Shown here: positions 15,308-22,070 of the stretch, in pieces
Layout: each line of letters begins with the position of its first letter
Position numbering within the stretch: position 1 is the stretch's first letter
NCBI GenBank assembly: GCA_002307175.1
Contig: DBTS01000068.1
Coordinates: forward strand, 1 to 22,070
Origin: Rhodocyclaceae bacterium UBA1310
GTDB taxonomy: Bacteria; Pseudomonadota; Gammaproteobacteria; Burkholderiales; Rhodocyclaceae
DNA: 22,070 nucleotides
Reading direction: 5' to 3'
The notes under the pieces: model-generated
The model's database searches: none
What the model saw: the letters and a program-made list of their open reading frames with translations, nothing else
Told to the model about the DNA's origin: nothing
Program-made: the position numbers and the translations under genes

Positions 15308-18300
15308 CTAACGGGCCTGATAGGGCTGATTTGCCGTGCAGGCCCCGCCCGCATAACAACTATCGTGCTTGCCGTTCCCATCCTCACAGAGGCGCCCCTG
15401 CTGCTGTGGCTCCCCATCCGTCAGGTACCACTTTCCAACCCCATACAGGTGGTACATGCAGCAGCTGCCGGCCACGCCAGCCTGGCTGCAATATTTTGCC
15501 GCATCTGCGGGCGAGTCCGAATTATTCATGCTTCCCGAAGCCAGAATTCTTCCGCTGCAACTGGTTTGCGGGCTATTCCATTCGGGTACCTGGCAACTGA
15601 TGCCATAAGGAGCAGAAAATCTTTTGAGCGGCGTCCCTTCAATTTCCGTGGCGCCAGTATTGGCCCCGATATCGATGCGCCCCCTGGCCGATATGACGAC
15701 GCCGTCCACGACGCGCGTCAGCAGTTTGCTCACAAAGCGGTAAACACCCTGCTGGGTTTCCTGCTGCGCATCAAAACTGCCACATGGTGCGCCATTTTCA
15801 TCAGTACTCACCAGAACCGGCGTTTGGCTGGGCAACCCCTCCAGCAAGCCAGTTCGCTGCCCGGATAGCACCACGCCGACAATCCGCCCACCAGCAACGG
15901 GCCCGATCTTCCAGGTTACGGCTTCATTGGCAGCAAGCACCAGCAATACGTTTCTGCCCGGTTTATTCACCTGGACGTGCATTTCGCCACGACCGCTTAG
16001 CCCGACTGGCAAAGGTCTGACCGCCGCGTAAATTTCGTAGTTCTCCGGCAGTTGCTGGATAAAGCGCGAGCAGCTGAGGTCATCGCTTTCCCCGCTGCGC
16101 GGAATGCTGCGGGGGATTTCAGTGCGCACCGGCGGTGTCGGGTTCAGGCCGACTCCCGGCGTGCGGGTCTGGTGCGGTTCCGCCGGCAAAACGTTAGGCT
16201 TCGAGTGGCTTCTTCCGCCTGAGTGGTAGAAGAAAAACACCACCATCAACCCGGCCAGTACCCATACCCAGGTGCGATTGGTGCTGGGGGCTTCCCCCTC
16301 TGCCGCATAAACAGCGTAGTCCGCATCCGCCGCCTCATCCACGGCATTCGCCTGATTGACCCCGACACTTCCACTTGCCCCATCTGGCGTATTGACTGCG
16401 GCATTGGCCGCGTGTGGCGGGCGAGGTGAAGAAGGCGGGGCAGGCTGGGGAGGGGGTGGCACACGCACCCTTGCCTGTGTCGGCGCCGGGGCCGGTGCTT
16501 CTTCCGGGATTTCGCGTTTCGGGGGGAAAGGCGCTAGCCAGGCCACCGCCATGAATACGCCACCCGCCGCCATCATTGCCAGAATGTTGCCAAGCTGGCC
16601 CAGCGAGCCAAAATCAAACAGCACCAGCTTGATTGCCGCCACCACCAGCAACAACGCCCCCAGCACCCAGAGCCAGCGAGATTCGGTGCGCTTGGCCCAC
16701 CAAGTCATCAGCCCCCCGATCACCGCCCAGAAGAGCGACACCACGGCCGGCAGCAACATCTGGTTGATCGCCAGAATCGTCAGCGTGCCCGGAGGGCCGA
16801 AGGCCCGCAGGAACATTGCCGCACTGGTTGTTGCCACCGCCAGAATCACCACAAGGCTGAACAGGCGCGCATCCCGGTTTTGCGAACGCTGCAGCGAGAG
16901 CACGGTGAGCGCAATGTACAGCAGCGCAATCAGCTCATACACAACAGACCATGAACTGCGGTCAATGTGAAAAAGCGTCTGGTAAAACAGCCACAGGCCA
17001 AACACCACAAAGCCAACGGGCGACAGGGTGTTCGGCCAGAAACTCCCCTTCGGCATCGTGAGCTGTGCATGTAATGACGCGAGCAATGCACTGCTCACCA
17101 GAAAGGTCATCACAACAGTCAGGTGTGGCGCCCTGATTTCCGCGCTATATGCACCCACAAGCGGCAGCATCAGAATCGGCAACAGGCTGCGCGTGATCCC
17201 GGCGATAGCCTCGCCATCCGCTTTCAGATGCCGGCCTGCCGCATGTGCCAGGCCCAGAAATACCAACTGCCCCGCCGCCACTGCAGCAAACAGCGTGGGT
17301 GTAGAGAGCAGCCGCGCGCAGAACACCCCCGACAGATACATCGCAAACCCGAGCAGCAGCGTGATTGCCATGCTCGCCGGGCGCCTGATGGTCACCACCG
17401 CATACACAGCAGAGCCCGCCAGCACGATCAGGTACGCAAGCTGTGGCAGATAGTCCAGATCCAGAATGATCAGTTCGCGCACCGAAGCGATCACCAGCCA
17501 TGCAATCGCGAACACCAGATACACCGAAGTGAACGTGCGGCTCTGATGCATACGCGAACCATACGCCGCCAGCAGCAGCGAAACGCCCAGGATCACATGG
17601 CACAGATACGCCGCATTCAGAAACGGCGGGGGCACCGCAGGCTTCAGCAGAGACTGCATCACATAGCAGGCAGAAGATGCCAGTGCCACCACTGCAAGCG
17701 CTGTTGACCACCCATCCGATAGCCGCAGCATCCGCGAAGCCGCCAGCAGCACGCACGCAGCAGATGCTGCCATCAGGAAATACGGCACATCCTGAAAAGC
17801 CAGCAGGGCCGCCACAAACAGCAGCGTCAACGCCACCGCAATATACCGGCCAGCCCCCGTGCCAAAGCGCCAGCGCTGGATGCCGGCGGCCAACCCCCAC
17901 AACACCCCCAGCTCAAGCAGCCCGATCGCGCCATCCACCGCATCATTCGGTGCCAGCAGAATCATCAATAGCGCCGAAACAAGCGGCAGCAGCAGGAAAT
18001 AGCTATTGTCAAAGCGGCGCAGCCAGGCCTCCTGGGTGGAGGATTCGCGCTGCTCCAGCAGGGGCATCAGCAGATGTATCGCCACCAGCCCCAGCAGCAG
18101 AGGATGCATCTGCGAAAAATATGCCGGCTCATAGAATTTCTGCGTCCAGCCGAAAAACAGCGCCCCGGCCAGCGTAAACAGAAAGCTCAGATGAATCAGC
18201 GGGCGCCAGCCACGCAGCGCCACCATCAGCAAAACCAGCAGGCTGGCCAGCAGATAGTAGCCATACACAGGCAGCACGCCCGGAGAATCCAGCGCAAAAG

Positions 18301-18808
18301 CCGGCGCAATGAAAGCGCCCGCCATCGCCAGAATGGCAATGGATTGTGCCCGCGCTTCCAATGCAAAAACCGTTGCTGCGCAGGCAACAAGAAACAGCAG
18401 ACCGAGCGCCTGGATGCTGCTGATAAAACTGAAAAACCCGTAGGCACTGTAGGCCGTGAGATACGCCACCCCCAGCGCCGCCCCGCCAAGCGCCAGATAG
18501 ATCGCCCGCCGCTTCGCGTTGCCATGCAGGTAAGCGGATAATCCCCCCAGTACCGCCACGGCAAGAATGCCGGCGCCAAGTTTCCAGGTGGGCGGGAACT
18601 CCGTCGTCACGATCAGATAGCGCAAGAGCGCTCCGGTGCTGATCAGCAGCAGCGTGGCGCCGACCTTCGCCGGCCAGTTACCGCTCGCCAACCATCGCAG
18701 CAGCCCCGCCGGGCGAAGCGCAATCCCTTCTTCGTTGCCGAGATTCTCCCAAAAGAAAACCAGAACGAATAAAGCCGCGATACCGCAGACAAACGCCAGT
18801 CCAGTCAT
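15308..18808 (-). CDS. DUF2339 multi-spanning membrane protein fused to a Cys-rich C-terminal domain
   Basis: A 1166-residue inner-membrane protein. Residues 1 to about 756 form a long series of some 20 or more hydrophobic helices with Gly/Ala-rich segments such as LYLALGGAALGVAYLTAYSA-like stretches, matching DUF2339, whose function is unknown. A Pro/Ala-rich linker (about 757-842, with PPPPQPAPPSSPRPP) leads to another membrane helix at about 843-858 (TWVWVLAGLMVVFFF) and then about 305 soluble residues holding about a dozen cysteines clustered at the end (KYCSQAG, GSCCMYH, LCEDGNG, DSCYAGGAC). That tail is not part of DUF2339 as I know it and is probably disulfide-bonded in the periplasm. 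The start lacks a strong Shine-Dalgarno. Confidence 0.88.
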   Translation of the reverse strand: MTGLAFVCGIAALFVLVFFWENLGNEEGIALRPAGLLRWLASGNWPAKVGATLLLISTGALLRYLIVTTEFPPTWKLGAGILAVAVLGGLSAYLHGNAKRRAIYLALGGAALGVAYLTAYSAYGFFSFISSIQALGLLFLVACAATVFALEARAQSIAILAMAGAFIAPAFALDSPGVLPVYGYYLLASLLVLLMVALRGWRPLIHLSFLFTLAGALFFGWTQKFYEPAYFSQMHPLLLGLVAIHLLMPLLEQRESSTQEAWLRRFDNSYFLLLPLVSALLMILLAPNDAVDGAIGLLELGVLWGLAAGIQRWRFGTGAGRYIAVALTLLFVAALLAFQDVPYFLMAASAACVLLAASRMLRLSDGWSTALAVVALASSACYVMQSLLKPAVPPPFLNAAYLCHVILGVSLLLAAYGSRMHQSRTFTSVYLVFAIAWLVIASVRELIILDLDYLPQLAYLIVLAGSAVYAVVTIRRPASMAITLLLGFAMYLSGVFCARLLSTPTLFAAVAAGQLVFLGLAHAAGRHLKADGEAIAGITRSLLPILMLPLVGAYSAEIRAPHLTVVMTFLVSSALLASLHAQLTMPKGSFWPNTLSPVGFVVFGLWLFYQTLFHIDRSSWSVVYELIALLYIALTVLSLQRSQNRDARLFSLVVILAVATTSAAMFLRAFGPPGTLTILAINQMLLPAVVSLFWAVIGGLMTWWAKRTESRWLWVLGALLLVVAAIKLVLFDFGSLGQLGNILAMMAAGGVFMAVAWLAPFPPKREIPEEAPAPAPTQARVRVPPPPQPAPPSSPRPPHAANAAVNTPDGASGSVGVNQANAVDEAADADYAVYAAEGEAPSTNRTWVWVLAGLMVVFFFYHSGGRSHSKPNVLPAEPHQTRTPGVGLNPTPPVRTEIPRSIPRSGESDDLSCSRFIQQLPENYEIYAAVRPLPVGLSGRGEMHVQVNKPGRNVLLVLAANEAVTWKIGPVAGGRIVGVVLSGQRTGLLEGLPSQTPVLVSTDENGAPCGSFDAQQETQQGVYRFVSKLLTRVVDGVVISARGRIDIGANTGATEIEGTPLKRFSAPYGISCQVPEWNSPQTSCSGRILASGSMNNSDSPADAAKYCSQAGVAGSCCMYHLYGVGKWYLTDGEPQQQGRLCEDGNGKHDSCYAGGACTANQPYQAR

Positions 18809-18841
18809 GAAGCCCCCAAGGGTCTAGTGTTGTTTTATTAC

Positions 18842-18888
18842 CCGCCATCAGGCGGTGTCTTTTATACACTGAATTTGTCGTTCCAAAA
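18842..18888 (-). promoter_or_regulatory. Possible DUF2339 promoter with a 5' hairpin
   Basis: On the minus strand TTTTGG (18883-18888) and TATAAA (18861-18866) are separated by 16 bases. The predicted transcript start falls near 18854, at the edge of a CCGCC/GGCGG hairpin (18842-18855, 4-base loop) that would cap the 5' end of the mRNA. Both elements are modest matches. Confidence 0.35.
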
Positions 18889-19148
18889 CACGCCGCAGTT
18901 TAAATCATGCCGATCCGCACGGCATCGGCTCGCCCGAACGGCCTTGCTGCAGCTCAAGGAAGTCATTCTGGTCGGGTTTCGTAAGGCTTTAGTCCGATGG
19001 GATGCGTTGTCATGAAACGACGCGCAATGTCGCATGAATCGGCTGGCTTGCTATACCCAAGTACAGAGGGATCCGCGAGTGTTCCGCAAGCCGGGATGTC
19101 GTTTCTCTGGCAGGGGATACGCAAAAGCCCGCAATGCTGCCGGGCTTT
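18875..19148 (+). ncRNA. Candidate small RNA (speculative)
   Basis: On the plus strand TTGTCG (18875-18880), an 18-base spacer and TTTAAA (18899-18904) look like a promoter, and a strong intrinsic terminator lies 240 bases further with no recognisable coding sequence between. GCCGAT/ATCGGC near 18910-18930 could form a 5' stem. No known RNA family was recognised. Confidence 0.2.
19124..19148. terminator. Orphan bidirectional intrinsic terminator
   Basis: AAAGCCCG (19124-19131) pairs perfectly with CGGGCTTT (19141-19148), loop 9 bases. The minus strand continues with four T, the plus strand with three. It is of the common AAAGCCCG...CGGGCTTT type, but no gene ends near it on either strand. 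Confidence 0.65.
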
Positions 19149-19350
19149 GTGGGATGTTACGTGGGGATCTGCGGCGCCGCTGGCGCCCCGACAGGATTCA
19201 CAAAGACTTTATAAGTTATTGTGGTTGTTGAATTTAAATAAATTTAAAAATGGTCCTTCAGACTTTTGTGTGGGTAAGTAGTACGCTCTCGCGTATCACA
19301 CCGCAGCGAACGAAGTGGAAAACCCACGCGTGAAAGGGCGCGATGCAGCG

Positions 19351-19455
19351 TAACAAAGCGTTGGGAGACGCCTGCGGCTTTCCCAACCTTGTATCTACGC
19401 CATTGGCCTACCGTGCTGGTTTGCGTAGGGCGCGCGTAGCGGAATTGCGCCGGTC
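19351..19455 (-). repeat. Dispersed repeat modules B and A, inverted copy
   Basis: Read on the minus strand it gives module A (GGCGCAATTCCGCTACG, then GCCCTACGCAAACC) followed by module B (GCCAATGGCGTAG, then GGTTGGGAAAGCCGCAGGCG and TCTCCCAACGC). The order A then B equals that in the 13.3-kb cluster. The hairpin stem is kept while its loop changed from GAA to GCA. Confidence 0.8.
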
Positions 19456-19534
19456 AAGCCTCCGCCCAGAGGGCGCAAACCAGGATCGGCATGCCAAACA
19501 TTAACCCACACTAAAGTCGGATGAGCCAAAATAA

Positions 19535-19705
19535 TCAAGTGCTTACAAATTTAACTGTCGAACTCGGGAGCCCAAGTCCGATGCGCGTTTCTTCCGAAAG
19601 AAGCTAACCGAGCTCACGTTCGAACACCGCACGGTCTATCGCCCTGCTCAAATGCACTAGTTCATAACCAGGGTTGATCAGGCTCCTCCGGAACAGACCT
19701 TCTTG
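19535..19705 (-). pseudogene. Relic of an IS5-family transposase, N-terminal part
   Basis: The minus-strand frame from 19705 reads QEGLFRRSLIN, then ELVHLSRAIDRAVFERELG, stop, LLSEETRIGLGLPSSTVKFV, stop. This follows the order of IS5-type transposase N-termini (LFRARLDQIIN...HELVxLAxxIDWxxFExxFGxLYSExxGRPGLPxRxxVG) with two in-frame stops. About 40 bases upstream, CTTGCAAACTA (19749-19759 read on minus) resembles the inverted-repeat end seen at 21602 and is probably the decayed end of the same element. No functional product is possible. Confidence 0.6.
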
Positions 19706-19852
19706 CACTCCAGATTCCTAATGTCTGGGTTTTATCGCGGCTCACTTAGTTTGCAAGATAATGCAGGGCAAGAATTGTAGGCCTGAAAAACAATACGGCA
19801 TATTATCTCGCCCAAAACCAGTCGTAGTGCGTTTTCTGACAATTTTTAGGAG

Positions 19853-20668
19853 CTATTGTTTGCTTTGTAAGGACTTTTTGCTGATTCCTAAAGTCCGTTT
19901 GGCGGAGTAGAGATCTTCAATCGCAACGACGAGATTGTCGATTTCCTTAACTACTAAAGTGCAAATTAATACGAATTCAATAGCCTGAGATGTTTTTAAT
20001 ATAAGAACAGGAGCACTTAAAACAGAAAAACCGAGAATTGAAACTCGCCCAAGTGAGAATTGTTCAAATTTTTTCAGGCGCCACTTTGCCCCAACAAAGC
20101 CAATCAAAACAGTACACATATTTTTATCAGAATTTACGGTCCAATTAAGAAGAGCTTTCTTTCTCGCTCTTAACCAAAACAGTAATTTAATTGCTCTGTT
20201 TCGCTGATATTTGATATAGGGGAATATTATAATAACCCCAGACACTGCCCATATCCCTGATGAAAAACTAATTGAAAACAAAGATCCAATATAAATACAA
20301 AAAGGAATGACTACACCGGGCAATACAATCCATGTTTTAAATCCCATGGAATAAATAGGTACGTCATTAAAATGGGTTGCGACATCTCTATGTCCGTTAT
20401 TATACAGCCCAACGTGAATTCCCTTTTCATATAAATAAACAAGCCAATCTGTTAACACGCTCGAGACCGCTTCGGTTGCTAGCTTAACTATATAAATAAG
20501 ACATAACACCAAAACAAGGCGTATTGATAATTCGCCTGGGTTAAATTTAATTAAATTTCGAATGCCAACAATGTTTACTACTGCCTCAATGGAACTCAAC
20601 AAAACAGCTGTAAGGACTACTGTTTTGTTGTTTTTTATAAACGTTATAACTGAAATGTCCGGGTGCAT
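19853..20668 (-). CDS. Six-helix membrane protein resembling an ABC-exporter membrane domain, no ATPase
   Basis: 271 residues with six predicted membrane helices (about 17-38, 48-72, 112-131, 133-152, 207-225, 228-245). The arrangement of pairs, the charged cytoplasmic loop after helix 4 (KYQRNRAIKLLFWLRARKKALL, in two runs) and the final VVAIEDLYSAKRTLG resemble the type I ABC-exporter membrane domain just before its nucleotide-binding domain. Here the protein stops, with no Walker motifs. It begins 18 bases after the radical SAM stop, so the two form an operon; export of a modified peptide is a plausible role. The DNA is AT-rich, and no Shine-Dalgarno is visible before ATG 20668. It might instead be a truncated exporter or a partner of an ATPase outside the window. 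Confidence 0.6.
   Translation of the reverse strand: MHPDISVITFIKNNKTVVLTAVLLSSIEAVVNIVGIRNLIKFNPGELSIRLVLVLCLIYIVKLATEAVSSVLTDWLVYLYEKGIHVGLYNNGHRDVATHFNDVPIYSMGFKTWIVLPGVVIPFCIYIGSLFSISFSSGIWAVSGVIIIFPYIKYQRNRAIKLLFWLRARKKALLNWTVNSDKNMCTVLIGFVGAKWRLKKFEQFSLGRVSILGFSVLSAPVLILKTSQAIEFVLICTLVVKEIDNLVVAIEDLYSAKRTLGISKKSLQSKQ
20597..20637 (+). terminator. Perfect hairpin plus T-tract inside the membrane-protein gene, antisense orientation
   Basis: CAACAAAACAG (20597-20607) pairs over 11 bp with CTGTTTTGTTG (20620-20630), loop 12 bases, followed on the plus strand by six T. On that strand it has the form of an intrinsic terminator, though the stem is AT-rich. On the coding strand it covers codons 13-24 of the membrane protein. 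Confidence 0.4.
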
Positions 20669-20686
20669 GGTAATGTGTGTATAAAT

Positions 20687-21926
20687 TTAATTTAAATGTG
20701 TGTCATACTCTACAAGCGGACAGCAAGGATCAGAACCAAAAATACTTCCAGAACTATGAAAAGCCCGACATCTACAGCCGCCACAGGCATCCTTGTATGA
20801 ACACTTTGCACATGTTCCAATAAGATCAGAACGAGATTGAATTTTTGTGAAAGTAGAATTAATAATTTCTGCCTTTTCAGCGGTCAACTGATCGACGTGC
20901 CCAATTATATCGTCATGTGCGGTACAAAGCTTCATGCTACCATCAACAGAAATATGCAAAACTCCCGCATTCATATTACATCCATGTGTGTATTTATTTT
21001 CGCGCGGGAAATAATACTGCTGCAATGGTTCCATTATGCTTATACGCGGATCTATTTGTGAACACTTTTTTGCTGCAAAAATAATTTTTTTGAGCAATTC
21101 TAAATCAGTCGACAATTGCCCTCCACGGCCACTCGGTCGTACGGGTGAGATAGAAATATTATCAGGGTTGAAATTTAACGCCGTCTTAATGGTATTGTCT
21201 ATATCATGGTAGTTTTCACTAAATACAGTTATATTAAAACCAAAACTAATTTTTCTATTTGATAGTTCCGTTGCAAAATCTTTCACCCTTTGGAAGGCTC
21301 CGGGAAATCCCCTTATCTTATCGTGCAATTCTGAACTGGATCCGTCCAAGGATACAATAGAGCCTCTTGCAAAACAAAAAATAACTTTTAAACGAGCCTC
21401 TGCAGAGCGATTACCGCACGTTTGGTGCCAAGAAGCCAAGACATGCCAAAAGTCGCCACAAGCCCGTTTGACGCGTTTTGGAGGATTTTCATTTTTTAAT
21501 AAGATTTTTGCGCAACGCAAAACTGCATGTTTCGCAATAAAACTATGGATAATTGATCATTTTTTGAGCAATCTTGTCAAAAAATAGTTTTGCAAGAGCC
21601 TCAATAGTAAAAATATTGTTGCGTTTTAATGAATCGAAATAGTCATCTGAAAATACACTACCATTTGTTGTGAGAGAACAGCTGATGCCGCAGTCTCCAA
21701 TTAAATTGAGCATCATGTTTAGTTGGGGATGAAGAAAAGGCTCTCCGCCAGTTAAAGCTACAAAGGAAGAATTGTTGAAATATTTCCTCAATATATTCAG
21801 TCGACCCTCAAGTTCCACGAATGATAATTGATGAAGACCTAACGGGGATGATGATCTAATGCAAAATTTACAGTAATAATTACAGCGCTCAATAATCTCA
21901 AGAGCAAAACCATTTACAGCAGGCAT
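20687..21926 (-). pseudogene. Radical SAM/SPASM peptide-modifying enzyme, split by a MITE
   Basis: Two halves of one gene. The first (21926-21603, 108 codons) has the radical SAM cluster motif CNYYCKFC (C15, C19, C22) and TGGEPFLHP; the second (21355-20687, 222 residues) starts VSLDGSSSELHDKIRG and ends in a SPASM domain with cysteines in CNMNAG...MKLC and CAKCSYKDACGGCRC. Removing the 243-bp insert and one copy of its 4-bp target duplication restores one frame (NNIFTI-VSLDGSSS) of 330 residues. As it stands the first half runs into a stop 19 codons inside the insert, and the insertion of 247 bases shifts the frame. Such enzymes form thioether or C-C links in peptides or act as anaerobic sulfatase-maturing-like enzymes; the substrate is unknown. 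It heads an operon with the membrane protein downstream. It starts 38 bases after the stop of a truncated upstream gene. Confidence 0.87.
21356..21606. mobile_element. 243-bp MITE with IS5-like ends and AATA target duplication
   Basis: The element spans 21360-21602. Its ends are inverted copies: GAGCCTCTTGCAAAAC at the left and, read inward, GAGGCTCTTGCAAAAC at the right, 15 of 16 identical. It is flanked on both sides by AATA (21356-21359 and 21603-21606), consistent with a 4-bp target duplication. It encodes no transposase. The left end is identical over 15 bases to an insertion-sequence end at 22049, which points to the autonomous partner that could mobilise it. Confidence 0.88.
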
Positions 21927-21964
21927 GATGAATATCCGAATTCAGTTTTTACACAAATTACCTG

Positions 21965-22048
21965 TCATTGATTGGCGATGCGAAAAGGTAATTTTTCGAG
22001 GCGCGATTTTGAAATTACATTTTCAATCTTTTCTTTTTTGTAAAGATT
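21965..22048 (-). pseudogene. C-terminal fragment of an upstream gene cut by an insertion sequence
   Basis: The minus-strand frame from the insertion-sequence boundary reads NLYKKEKIENVISKSRLEKL then PFRIANQ and stops, 27 codons. Composition resembles the neighbouring AT-rich genes and it ends 38 bases before the radical SAM start, as an operon member would. The fragment is too short to identify. The open frame could be chance. Confidence 0.35.
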
Positions 22049-22070
22049 GAGCCTCTTGCAAAAGTCTGCG
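22049..22070 (+). mobile_element. Left end of an IS5-like insertion sequence running off the window
   Basis: GAGCCTCTTGCAAAA at 22049-22063 is identical to the outer 15 bases of the MITE at 21360. The sequence continues as GTCTGCG to the window edge. This is read as the terminal inverted repeat of a full-length element, or another MITE, whose body lies outside. Just outside it CAATCTTT (22024-22031) and AAAGATTG (22042-22049) form an inverted repeat. Confidence 0.7.

Larger units (their letters stand above)
18809..19852. other. 1-kb gene-free boundary region
   Basis: No credible gene. It holds the DUF2339 promoter, an orphan intrinsic terminator (19124-19148), an inverted copy of the dispersed repeat (about 19351-19455) and a transposase relic (19535-19705). 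GC content falls from typical for the window to AT-rich near 19.5 kb, marking the edge of the island. An open frame at 18997-19281 has no recognisable content. Confidence 0.65.

Noticed and set aside
18900..19280. tRNA or other stable RNA gene as the island attachment site
   Set aside because: No cloverleaf, T-loop GTTCGA in context or CCA end was found; only the terminator and a weak promoter-like pair are visible.
21360..21520. Translation start inside the MITE giving a 277-residue protein with the SPASM half
   Set aside because: It would begin at a TTG within the insert, lacks the radical SAM cluster motif and is an accident of the insertion frame.

Overview
The window reads as chromosomal DNA of a betaproteobacterium, possibly Rhodocyclales-like. 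The main support is a DUF3567-type small protein, a family I associate with Betaproteobacteria, together with a B12-dependent ribonucleotide reductase, GreB, a YdcH-like protein and GC-rich coding DNA up to about 19.2 kb. No rRNA, tRNA or CRISPR array was found. Species cannot be told from the window.

Layout. 81-4512 (minus strand): nrdJ with a terminator and a double NrdR-box promoter, an HDOD-domain protein and a YdcH/DUF465 protein. 4767-7472 (plus): DUF3567 protein, greB, then a methyl-accepting chemotaxis protein with a FliA-like promoter. 7558-9177 (minus): an orphan membrane sensor histidine kinase. 9567-11875 (plus): a secreted trypsin-like protease overlapping by ATGA a membrane protein with a degenerate FHA-like head. 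11891-12427 (minus): a VanY-type D,D-peptidase. 12428-13626: a 1.2-kb gene-free block of tandem, inverted and dispersed repeats. 13627-15079 (minus): an AraC-family regulator followed by an exported YbhB/PEBP protein. 15308-18808 (minus): a giant DUF2339 membrane protein fused to a Cys-rich tail. 18809-19852: gene-free, holding an orphan terminator, another repeat copy and an IS5-like transposase relic.

From about 19.5 kb to the right edge the base composition turns AT-rich and the content changes to an accessory island on the minus strand: the last 27 codons of an upstream gene cut by an insertion-sequence end, a radical SAM/SPASM enzyme gene split by a 243-bp MITE, and a six-helix protein resembling an ABC-exporter membrane domain without an ATPase. 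Restoring the SAM gene by removing the MITE and one target duplication gives a continuous 330-residue enzyme. The island looks like the decaying end of a peptide-modification and export locus; the precursor and ATPase, if any, would lie to the right of the window.

The best leads are the MITE-broken radical SAM gene and its partner, the 220-bp bilaterally symmetric repeat element, the duplicated domain at the C-terminus of NrdJ together with its leader hairpins, and the DUF2339 fusion. All functional statements come from reading motifs by eye; no database search was run.
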